Assembly (NCBI GenBank): GCA_947846985.1
Contig: CANTUZ010000002.1
Location: 16,254,087-16,318,086, forward strand
Length of the DNA: 64,000 bases
Source: Fratercula arctica
Taxonomy: Eukaryota > Chordata > Aves > Charadriiformes > Alcidae
Reading direction: 5' to 3'
The position numbers were made by a program, and so were the translations under genes. Position 1 is the first letter of the stretch; the number at the start of each line of letters is the position of its first letter. This document shows, piece by piece, positions 11,746 through 21,480 of the stretch. Below the pieces are notes generated by a model. It had not been told where the DNA came from and searched no databases. It saw only the letters and a program-made list of their open reading frames with translations.

Positions 11746-13736
11746 TGCTTCTTAAACTGTGAGAATGGCTTCTTCTGCTACCCACAGTTTGGATACATAT
11801 GATTATAAGAAAAATCTGCTGTATATTTCTAAATGTTCTCTTCGATGTCTATAACTATGTTTGTTAAGTAACAAACCCATGAAAATAGAAGGCAACAGAA
11901 TGAAGTACATCAGGACAATACTGAAAAATTGTTCATTTTAACTTGCAGCACTTGTCACAATGAAATTTCATCTTGAAATTCACATTTGCATTTGTATATT
12001 TATTATTTTAATCCTAGGAGACTTTAATCTTCAGTCCTGGAAATGGGGATAAATTTAACATCTATGATTTGCTCACCTACTTCATTGTTTATTTCCTTTT
12101 TTTTAATATATCTGTGGTCTATATCCTAGCCACACAGCTATCTTTTTCTCTCTCTTTTTTTTTTTTAACAGGAACATGTTGCAGTTTTACAAGCCTTAAA
12201 GGATTTTTTTTCCAAATTAATTAAAAAAGGCTTACCAGGCTTGTACTAGAAAAAAACAGATGGGATGACTCTGTAAGTAAAGTCATTCATTTACATTAGA
12301 GCTTGAAATGAGTGGGGCAACTCAAGTACGTCAAGTTACATAAGAAAAGCACAGTTTGGACAGTAAAACAGACTATTACAGCTAATCATACATTAATACT
12401 GGGAGTCCAAGAATGAATCCCAAATCTGGCAAGATGCTTTAACCCACCTTGAGTTGAAAAGCATCACAGAGGAAAGCCTGAATGTTCACTGGAGAAACTC
12501 TTTAAAATAGAAGCATCATAACGTCTCTGAGTCACAGAGCTTTACAGAATGCAAAAAGGTCACAGCGTGGTCATCCCCTTGAGGAAATCTGAGTAATATA
12601 AAAATTTTCTGCCCTCTGACTTGACTGCATGGGTGGCTGAGCTATTTTACCACTCAGGAAGTCTTGAACAGCAAAAATGCTGATCAGAGGACAAAAGTTG
12701 CAGTACTGTTTTCCTTCCCCATTCAGTTTCTTTCACGTTTATTTTGATATTGGGGGTTTTAAATCGCATGGACTGATTTGGCTGATTATTTTTCCCAAAA
12801 TGTCCTGGAAAGAAAATCCTATAAGACTTGTAAAACAAAGAAGTTTTTTGCTTTAAAAAAAAGTATGTGAAGGAAGCAGAAGGTAAATTAAATTTTAGAG
12901 AAAGGAAAGAAAATAGAAAATTGGATAGCTCAGCCATATGTAGGAAGACATGAGTGCTCACACATATACGTTCTTTGCCAGTGTAAAAATAATACCTAAA
13001 TATATGCAAACAGATCAACTCATGTAGGCATTCATATAGTTATATGGGAATACTAACACAGGCATATATTTTTGCATTCCTTGTTCATCAGATGAAATTA
13101 CATACAATCTGGCATACACCATATCATATTCATATTCATTGATCTAATTAGAAAACTTTTAGTCTAGCATTATTGTTTTTTAATCATTTCCACAGTTTAT
13201 TTCTGCCAGAATATAGTGTTTCTGAGAATAATACAGAAAGAATCTTACTGGGTAATTCACCACTGGGAGGTGGTGAATTTCCTGAAAGTGATCATATTTG
13301 CTTTTAGTTAAAGTGCTTTTTCATCTCAGTGCATTCCCAAACCTATAAAAAAATTTCTTGAAGTATAAAATTCTTTATAAGAATGTCTAAGAATGAAGTA
13401 AAATCTTAGAAGTGATAAATTCATTAAGAGCTCCTCAACAAAACACAGCTATAGATACACTCTAACAGCTAATTATCTTCTGGCTCTTATTTGCACATTT
13501 ATAGGTGGTAAAGGCAGAGTGTGGAAAAACTTGCTGAGCTGGTCCTTTGGTTAGGGTCCTCCCCATATACCCCTACACAGGTTGTATCTTGCCATTAAGA
13601 TAAGATTTTTGGGATAAGGACTGTCTCTTGACTCCATATTTGTATGACAGCCAGCACAGTGACTACTGCAAAACACAGCAAAAGGGAAAATTCCTACTCA
13701 CAAGACCGCAGCTGGATGAATGCAAAAACAGCTGTT
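11746..13736. other. Non-coding stretch with a small hairpin
   Basis: Unique-looking AT-rich sequence with T-rich runs near 12096-12108 and 12157-12168. A perfect inverted repeat of ten bases lies at 13254-13263 (aattcaccac) and 13270-13279 (gtggtgaatt), with a six-base loop. The 123-codon minus-strand frame at 12647-13018 is Phe/Lys-rich, has no known domain and is treated as chance. Confidence 0.5.
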
Positions 13737-14515
13737 CTGGCTCAGACCAACAGTCCACTTAGCTGAGTATCTTGTGTCAATTAGTATCCACAGATAAAAA
13801 TCCAAGGAAGAGCAAGCACTCGTAATGCTTTGCATATTCAGACTGAAACTATTTTCAGCTCAAGGATTTTCTGATCTTGATGAGATTTTCCCATCTTGAT
13901 GAGATTTTCCTATTTAGTAATCTCCAGAGGTCAACTCTTGCAAGTATTTGTCCAGCTGCCTGTTGATATCATGCCAAATTTAAGCACAACACCCTCTGGC
14001 AAGCTGTCCCCACAGGTCCATCACCCACCACATGAAGAACCACCCTCTTTAGTTTGTTCTGAACCTGGCCCTTATGCATGCACATGATGGCCCCAGTTCT
14101 CATTTTTGGCAAAGAAAGTGAGCTGCCAATCTTCATGTCACCCATAATTATACTGAGCTCTACCAAATCCTCCCTAAGTTTCTTTTCCAAGCTGAGGAGC
14201 TCCAGCCTATGCAGTTGCTGTTTGTGCAGAAAACATTTGAGAAAAAAAGGGATCATCCTTGTTGCCCTTCTCTGGACCTTTTCAAATCCTCAAATACCTC
14301 AGAGACCCCTTTTATAAGTAGAGCTGGGACTGCTTTTCCTTATGTGCATCACTTTACATATATCTACATTGCATTTCATCTATCATTTTATTGCCCAGTC
14401 ACTCAATCTTTGTAATACTTCACAGTCTGCCCTTGTCCTACAAGTCTGAATAACTTCATATCATCAGCATATTTCCTTACCTTACTGCCTACTTTCTTTT
14501 TCAGGTCATTTTTGA
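13737..14515 (-). mobile_element. Old amniote-type CR1/L3-like LINE fragment
   Basis: Several phrases match the 3' region of old CR1 families shared by birds, turtles and crocodilians: ctcagaccaacagtccac near 13741, acaccctctggcaag near 13988, the cttgttgcccttctctgg segment near 14258, and attttattgcccagtcac near 14384. Minus-strand translation gives LELLSLEKKLREDLVE, a decayed form of the CR1 C-terminal LGLFSLEKRRLRGD-type motif. Part of the segment near 14310-14335 is missing relative to an intact copy. Divergence is high, so insertion is old. The ends are approximate. Confidence 0.85.
13874..13911. repeat. Tandem duplication of a 19-base unit
   Basis: Two adjacent copies of atcttgatgagattttcc plus one base (13874-13892 and 13893-13911) differ only in the last base. 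The pair lies inside the old CR1 fragment. The near identity suggests the duplication is much younger than the LINE around it. Confidence 0.9.
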
Positions 14516-16182
14516 CAGTTCTTTCTGAGGCAGTGTCAGTTTAACCAGCTTGTACCTGCTGCACACCCTCAGCATGGCTAGAAGAGCTGCCCATGACCTG
14601 GACTGGGGTAACACAGTGACCTGGATTGGGAAAGTGACCTGCAATTTTTTTGCTGGACTATTTTTAAACGGGGAGGCAGGAAGAACATAAGCTGATACTG
14701 CTGTCAAACGTGGAAGCTTATTCTTCCACTGCCCCAATGGTGAGGTGAATGAGCGAGCTTAACCTTGAAATCATCAACTTTGACTACAACGCTCACACAT
14801 TTAAACCTTCTCGGCCACTGTACATAATGCCCCAGCTGAGGAATAAGAAAAAGGATAGGGAAAGAAGAAAAGGTATGTGTATTCTTACTTGGATTAAACT
14901 TTGCCATGTGCATATCATAAGAGATTCCAGCTTAAAAAAAAAAAAAAAGGCAGGAGACTAACTGGACTCTGTAAAAATATTAGCCCAGGGATCTTACAAG
15001 GAAGAAGATGGAAGAAATGTGGATCAAAATGAATACGGGTTGGAGTATGTCTCTAAACTTTAGGTATCTTAATGTAGACACTGATGCTCTTCATTCAAAT
15101 CTCCTTTTAGTCGGCAAAGATGGGTTTTGTTAGGAAGCAATTCATACAACCTTTTTTGCATGTCTACATTAGAATGATTTCAATGACCGTATTGATTACA
15201 TCACCACTAACTCTAAAAAAGCTTGGGATGATTAGTTCAGAAGTAGACATCATCTGATGCTCTGAATCCCACTTTATGTCTTTCTACCTTGCTTGCATCT
15301 AGAAAAAGTTAAACAATCTATAATTTGATAGCTCATGCATGGGTACTAAAGTTTAACCCCATGGTTAAACCTTTCAGCAAGTTCTCAGCATGACTCCCTA
15401 GGTCATCTCAGTCATCCTAAGACATCCAAAATAAACATCACAGACGATACCTGCAATTTTTCTTCAGTTATCACACTTGTCCCAACATATTTCCTGAAAA
15501 ATCTGCTCAGCATTTCTAGCATAAGTTATATACAAGCTCCAAGCTGCAAGAAATAAAAATCTACTTCAGAATGTCTACATGTCTCAACGGAAGCTGCTTA
15601 CCCACAGCTATTTGGGTAGCAGAGCCATTTGAAAACAGTGACCAAAACTGTTTAGTAATAAAGAAAAATATAGGGGGTTTGTTTCATTTCCTTGCCTTAT
15701 TCAAAATCAGTAAGTGAGAGCTTTAGAAAGTTATGAACTACTGAAAACAAAGGACTGGAATGGAAAACATTATACAAAATTAATTATAGCAATCACTGTT
15801 GCCACGTTTGTGATTTACAAAACATATCTCTCCTTGCAGTAAGAAAGACATAAAACAGGATATGAAATTAGTTGGAGAGCAATACTTTTTCTCTGTATGT
15901 TTTCCTGAGTAGCAGATTTCTAAAAATTCCCTGACTGTGACCAGTTTTCTCCGGTGTCGCAATCGCACTGTGGGTAGCTTTATGTCCCAATGTGAAAGGC
16001 TTTAGACAGCGTAAGTGAGTCAAAATACAAGGTTAGCTAGTTTTCCTTAGGGCAAGCAAAGGAATCAGAGTAGGATGCTGAAAAGTGGGACAACCTTAAA
16101 GCTGTGGGACATCTGGCTGCCCTGTACAAGATGGAATCGAGCAGCTGCTGAACTGTCACAGGAATGCTCTACAAAGGCGCAC
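14516..16182. other. Non-coding stretch with a poly-A run
   Basis: A 15-base poly-A lies at 14934-14948. A 70-codon plus-strand frame at 14749-14961 runs into it and contains a donor-like aaaaggtatgt at 14868-14878. An in-frame stop lies immediately upstream of its ATG and no acceptor is near, so an exon is not supported. Nothing else was recognised. Confidence 0.5.
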
Positions 16183-16480
16183 AGGAATTGTTGTTCCAGA
16201 TCAAACTAATGGTACCAGTACCAGATGCTTCAGAGGAAGATGTAAAACTTCCATAATAGGCAATTATGCAACAACATGTTGGTGAGGGAAGTTTCTTCTT
16301 TACGTCTCAGACATTTAGTGTATGATTTATATCCTGAAGAATGTGGATTGATTTATGTCCTGGAGAAACCACAGTTATCCTTATAATTCATATAATGGCT
16401 AATCCTTTCTTTTGAAACATCTACATTCTTTTCCTACGTGTTATGGTAGGAACAAAATATGAAGAAATACTGCAACCAAC
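16183..16480 (-). mobile_element. Old CR1/L3-like LINE 3' fragment
   Basis: The phrase gtaccagtaccagatgcttcagagg near 16211-16235, followed by a gaagtttcttctt-type stretch near 16287 and atgtcctggag-type text, matches the 3' region of amniote CR1 families. The coding sense is on the minus strand. Only the portion near the 3' end is present; no protein-coding part remains. Its limits are approximate. Confidence 0.75.
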
Positions 16481-17420
16481 TGAAACTCAAGGAAGGACGT
16501 AAAGGGAAAATGCAACGAAGTAAATTAGAATATGGTCAAGAGGCCAGGAGTAATCGCAAAAAAAATGTGACACACATGTTTTCTCTTTTAACCATGTGAC
16601 AGCATTAAGAATGGCAGGAGTATAGCTAACAAAGCACAGGTTGGAGCATCCAGGTGTGAGGTTGAGCGGAGGGGGGGAGCTGGGAATGAGCACTGCCAGT
16701 CGGCTGGATGAGGCCCTCTTTCCTCCCCTGTGTCAGAGCTGCCGACTGCACCACCACAGAGGAGAAGCACCAACAAAGAGGCTCTGAAATCCAGTTTCCT
16801 TAGTCATTAAAATACACAAATAATTCTATGATTAAAATATACCCTTAAGTCCCGTTCTTCTCAGACACAGAGATTGTATACCCTCATCACATGGCCCACA
16901 GCCTGGTATTACTTTTGGGCAACTTGTAGTCCAAATTTTGACCAGGCCATTGAGCTGCTTCTGAGAGCTGCTAAATGATAGACTAAGCCAGTCGAGTAGT
17001 GTCATTGAGATTGCTTCTCTAAAGAGGGCATTAAATCCCCATTGGTCAGGGTTACTACAGTAGACTGAGCAATTTTTCTCTCTCAGTGCATGAGCGTGTA
17101 CTCTAAACTATTTATGTTAAGAAAATGCATGCCAGGATCTGAATGTTTGCTAGGGGTATGACATGACAGGCACACATGCTACAGCTGTGTACATCCTGCT
17201 GCTGCCAGAGACTGTATTTCATTTTGAACTACTTAAAGGAGTAGTTTAAGTTTTATGGCAACCCACAAAGTGCACCACCATATAAACACGTTCTCATATG
17301 AGAGAGGGGATTTGGTCCATGCTACCACTTTTGAGACAGCACAAAATAATAAAGATACAAATGGCAGATATCCATTTAAACATAAGCAGACAGAATAGTT
17401 AAGTCACCCAAGTGTTTCTT
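16481..17420. other. Non-coding stretch between two CR1 fragments
   Basis: Unique-looking sequence with short overlapping frames on the minus strand (16487-16693, 16588-16776) that have no known domains. No repeat family was identified. Confidence 0.5.
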
Positions 17421-18335
17421 AGATTATAAAACCTCAAGGAACCATTGTGTTAGTCTAATCCAATCTTTCTGAAAGACATCCTGTTCTGAGTTACAGATTT
17501 CCAGAGACAGAGGTTTCATCATAATCCTTGTTAAATTGTTCCAGAGGTTAATCATCATCTTTATAAAAATAATGCCTTTAAATCTGAATTTTTCCAGCTT
17601 CAGTGTCCATCTACCGCATCTTGTTATGTCTTTGTCTCTTGAACTGAAGAACCCCTAATTATCAAATGTATTTTCTCCATGGAGATACTTATAAACTCTG
17701 ATTATGTCATCTCTCAACCTTTCTTTTGATAAACTAAACAGATTGAACTCATTGAGTTTACTATTCCTGTTTTCTTGTCCCTTAACCATTCTTCTACTTC
17801 TCCACCAAATTGTTCCTCTCCTCTCCCCAGTTTGCAGATGACTTGGTAAGGTGGTGAACCCTATAACTGGACCCATTAATGTAGTCACAGCCACACAGAT
17901 GCAAAATATAAAGAAGATATAACAGCTCAACTCCACCTCACTCTTCCAAGGATCACAAAAGCCATATTTGTTCAGTTATGATTCCCTGTTTACATTTTGA
18001 GACCTACCAGTTAGCCAGTTCTAATAAACTCAATGTGTGCTGTGTTGATTTTTAGTCATTACAGTTTCTTAAAGAAATGTTTGCTGGGCACTCAGATGAA
18101 TGCCTGACATAAACCCATGTATATTGTATCAATGCTGTTTACCTTTATTAACCCAGCTTGTAATCCCATCAGAGAAAGACATCTGCTTGGTTTGACAAGA
18201 ACTATTTTCATAAACTGATATTGATTGACATTTAATATATTACACTCTTTTGGAAGTTGCAGTATCCCAATTGATATCATTTCATAAGGAATTATTCCAT
18301 CAGCTGCTGAAAGACTGCGTTCTGTCCCTGTGGAA
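17421..18335 (-). mobile_element. Old CR1/L3-like LINE with RT C-terminal coding
   Basis: Minus-strand sense, 3' end near 17421 (gattataaaacctcaagg, an old CR1 end phrase). The segment tctttctgaaagacatcc near 17463 and the frame at 17655-17936 match old amniote CR1. That frame carries LFSLSKERLRDDII followed by RVYKYL, the conserved CR1 ORF2 C-terminal motif. A second part at about 18005-18335 corresponds to an upstream region of the RT domain (aacccagcttgtaatccc near 18151, tgacaagaactattttc near 18194). The intervening RT segment is missing around 17880-18005. The copy is long dead. Confidence 0.9.
17655..17936 (-). pseudogene. CR1 ORF2 C-terminal remnant
   Basis: A 93-codon frame whose residues 66-85 (17682-17741) give LFSLSKERLRDDII followed by RVYKYL. 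Intact CR1 proteins end with LFSLEKRRLRGDLI and VYKYL-type text. The upstream 50-60 residues are unlike CR1 and probably come from a frameshift or from the deletion junction. It cannot make an active enzyme. Confidence 0.85.
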
Positions 18336-18667
18336 ATTCTGTGGGTCATTTTATATTAAGTTGATTCTAACTTATAATAAACCTATCTATCTCAGACTTT
18401 TGTCATATACCATAATACAGCCATCATTGCAAAAAGGCTACCTTACACGAGCGAAAAGACTGGGGTACGACTGCAAACACTTCACTACAAATTAAGCAGG
18501 TAGTCATATTTAAGCCTTAGGCTTCCAGAAAATCAATCTTCCCATGTAAGGAAAGCTCATTGATCTACAGCCTGCACAAGTGTGTTTATTTAAAAAAATA
18601 AGTTAAATACATTATGATAACATACGTGAGCATGTTAAGAGGATGCATTAAACCCAAAACACTTCAA
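18336..18667. other. Non-coding gap
   Basis: Short AT-rich spacer between the CR1 fragment and the tandem repeat. Nothing was recognised. Confidence 0.5.
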
Positions 18668-18765
18668 TTTATCCAAAGCTATCCAAAGCTATCCAAAATT
18701 TATCCAAAGCCCTATATTTATCTACTATATTATTTATACTACTACTATATTATTTATCTACTATA
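18668..18765. repeat. Compound short tandem repeat
   Basis: The first part (18668-18710) has four copies of tatccaaagc, one interrupted. The second part (18723-18765) repeats actatattattta-type units with ctact spacers. Copy number is likely to vary between individuals. Confidence 0.85.
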
Positions 18766-19299
18766 ATAGTCGATAAAGAAAATTCCCATCATTTCTTATA
18801 AAACACTTTACTCCCAAAACCTCATAAAGGCAACAGAAATAATAATCAGTATTCCAGACCTGAACTGCAATAGACAGAAGTGTAATAACAGGATGTGTAA
18901 TCAAAATGCCCAAAGTTAACGAAGAAGGGGTTTGGAAATTGGTAGTGGACTCTAGGGTGCAAAAACTTAGACCATATGATCAACAAGAGCATTGCACTTT
19001 AGAACACTGTAGCATCTAGTCTTTAAGTTACACATCAAGGTTTACTATATACCCAAAGCATTGAGATCCTGTAAGAAGTTCTACCTAAAACAACATGGTC
19101 TGCTGAACTGGAGTTTCTTAAATTAGATAGTAGGAAATGACAATAAAGCATGAGTTCCACATCCTCCCTCCTCGATCCCCAGGGTCTGGGCACTCATTGT
19201 CCCATTGTTGTGCTGATTTCTCTCTGAAATCTATGTAAAAAACTGTTTCTTTAATGGGTTCTTTTTAAAACCAGATGGAGAACAAAATGCTATTATCCC
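18766..19299. other. Non-coding gap
   Basis: Unique-looking sequence; no gene or repeat was recognised. Confidence 0.5.
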
Positions 19300-19760
19300 T
19301 TACCCCTATTTTCCACTCATCTAGAATATGGGGTTCTGGGTTCAATTCCCTTCTCTGTCTAAGGAACTTAAGCCCTACTCTCCCAACTCGTAAGGTGCCA
19401 CAGTCATTAAGGGGGCTTGTGAAGGGTTGTTCTTTTTCCTGCATACTACAGTTCTTCCACTTTATCTGACCCATTTAAACAATGAAATGGAAAAAGAGAG
19501 ATGACTCTAAATCCCAGAGTTTAAATCACTCGCAGAAATGTGTAATAGTAAAACATTATAATAAACGAGATGGTTCCCTAGCCCAACCTCTGTTACTTGG
19601 TACTCGCTTTCTCTCTTTCTCAGTGAATGTTTAAGTTGGCCACATAAAGCAGAAGAGCCTCAGAATGGGAGAATGAGGGTGTCCACTCCTTCCCACTGCT
19701 GTTAGTGGTAAAGACTCGTTCCAGGAGACAGGAGATGAAAGCTCAAATCCACCTTGATCT
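19300..19760 (+). mobile_element. Candidate old element with two tRNA-like segments
   Basis: Two stretches about 390 bases apart, in the same direction, look like decayed tRNA-derived heads. The first (19310-19357) has actcatctag followed by gggttcaattccc at 19338-19350, an excellent B-box/T-loop match. The second (19701-19753) has gttagtggtaaagactcg, which resembles an A box, then gctcaaatcc at 19741-19750, a weaker B box. Between them is ttggccacataaagcag near 19635. The pattern fits an old amniote SINE or a tRNA-bearing transposon, but I cannot name a family, and the boundaries are guesses. Confidence 0.4.
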
Positions 19761-20920
19761 AGGAAGAAGCTGAACTTCTGTCATGGATTGGTGTTGACGA
19801 AAAAAGTCACTTGCTGCATTCTTGTTTCCTGGTTTTCTTAGAGGCAGATCAGCTGCTAGGTTTGCTCTAGAAGGCACTGATCTTTGTAGGAGAATACATG
19901 TGAGCTATGGCAAGATTTAGGCCAGGGACTGGTCTTGAACTGTTTTGCGAGTCTGTCTAGAGTGGGAATTTAAGAAAACCAGGGAGGATTAGTCTCACTG
20001 AAGTTGAGTTGACTAGCATGTAACAGGTTTAGTCTAAATTGTCTAGGTTCACTTTGTAATGGATATGAAGTAATAGGTTCTGTGAGAAGGCAGGTCCCTC
20101 CAACTATCATATAACACCTTGCACACATACCTGTTTTGCTCCAGTGACTACAGAAGAAGGCTAAACAATCCATTCAGATTAGATGCCTCATTTTTAATGG
20201 CTCAATTAAGGCAAAATGAACCCTACTCTTGAAATCATAGATCTACTTCAGATTTAAGGGACAACTACTGAAAGAACTGTGGAGCTAATTTGTGGATCTG
20301 AGTACCTGAGATGATCAATCACATCTAATACTCCTGGTTATGGCACAACCTTTTATGGTTGGACTGAAGAAAAAACCAATCTTGCTTATTTCTTTTGCAG
20401 AAATTCAAAATCATCCCTTTGGAATTCACCTTGCAAGTCCAGCAGTATATATGAAGTGTGGCTCCTCTTTTCTGTCACACATGGCTTCCCTGCCCTTTTC
20501 CCTTTGACTGCACCAGCATAATCCCAAGAAAACGTTCTTTTCAGGGCTTAACTCCACTGATGAGGTGTGCTTATTTGTGCCAGACCCGATGTACTTCACT
20601 AAGCTGCAATTCAGTTATCAACACAGTTGACCCAAAGCTGACCTGAAGGCACAAGATAAGGTCCAAGACTACCTATCTAGAAGCAATCAAAATTTCTTTG
20701 TATTAAAGTAAAGATAGCAACTTATTAACTGTTTTTTTCTGTATCCTTTTCTTATCTCAGTGATCATCAGAAATGTATCTGTTCTGACTGCTGGCCACTG
20801 ACTGGTAAATTGATTCCTTTCCTGGCTTGTGATGAGTGACCGCAGAGAGTGACTGCACAGATGAGAGATATCTGGAATTTCCATTCTCCAGATCTCCTGA
20901 ATTCTGAGAGAATCCATGAA
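19761..20920. other. Non-coding stretch, nothing recognised
   Basis: Unique-looking sequence. Short frames at 19970-20173 (minus) and 20458-20646 (plus) have no known domain. Confidence 0.5.
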
Positions 20921-20954
20921 TTTTTTTTTTTTTTTTTTTTCTGGGGGGAGGGGG
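20921..20954. repeat. Poly-T(20) followed by G-rich run
   Basis: Twenty consecutive T residues (20921-20940), then ctggggggaggggg. On the minus strand this reads as a C-rich stretch running into poly-A, as a retroposon tail would, but no body is recognisable. Confidence 0.85.
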
Positions 20955-21339
20955 ATAAAACTGAAATGAACAGTTTTAATTTTGTGGAAATTGAATTTTC
21001 TATTTAATAAATTATTCTGACAAAACTTTCCCAAATAATAATAATTCAACAGACCATTTTTTTGTTCTCTAATAATGACACAGTGTGACCAAGGGTAAAA
21101 TATGGAGCAGAAAGGACTCATGTGCATATTCCACCATGTTGTTGAGATTTGTTCTGAGATGGTTCAAAATTGAGTTGTCTACAGCATCACTTGTATTATT
21201 GCTCCCAATAGTTACGAGACTGTCTGGCAAATAGCATGCATGCATGGCCAGAGGATTGTATTTGCTAGACAGAAAAGAGAAATAAATAAAAAGAAATAAA
21301 TAGGGTGGGATCAACTACTGGAAAACCTGAAGTATTCTT
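20955..21339. other. Non-coding gap
   Basis: AT-rich sequence. The 146-codon minus-strand frame at 20687-21127 runs through the poly-T tract as poly-lysine and is judged a chance frame. Confidence 0.5.
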
Positions 21340-21480
21340 CTAGCACTTTCGTGTTTCTAAGCGTCGTTGCCAAGGCCTTTAATTATACACATTAGTTTCC
21401 AGCACCTGCGATAATGGCGTAACCATGTCTGACAGCCAAGCCAAAATCATCATGTAGCATAGGCTTGGTTGCAAATCACA
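21340..21480. other. Candidate conserved non-coding element
   Basis: A compact set of binding-site-like motifs with more CpG than its surroundings: gttgccaagg (RFX half-site-like, 21366-21375), tttaattata (homeodomain core, about 21378-21387) and cacctg (E-box, 21403-21408), then gcgataatggcgtaacc. The texture resembles vertebrate developmental enhancers. Conservation could not be tested. Confidence 0.3.

Noticed and set aside
14749..14878. Possible exon ending at a good donor (aaaaggtatgt)
   Set aside because: A stop lies directly before the ATG, no acceptor is near, the start context is poor, and the 42-residue product resembles nothing known.
14934..14948. Poly-A run as the tail of a processed pseudogene
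   Set aside because: The sequence before it matches no recognisable mRNA or retroposon.
18668..18765. CRISPR-like array of short direct repeats
   Set aside because: Units are adjacent 10-base tandem copies without unique spacers, in vertebrate-type DNA; an ordinary short tandem repeat.
19310..19357. Functional tRNA gene
   Set aside because: The B-box text is good, but there is no acceptor stem, no anticodon arm and no Pol III terminator; it is better read as part of an old repeat.
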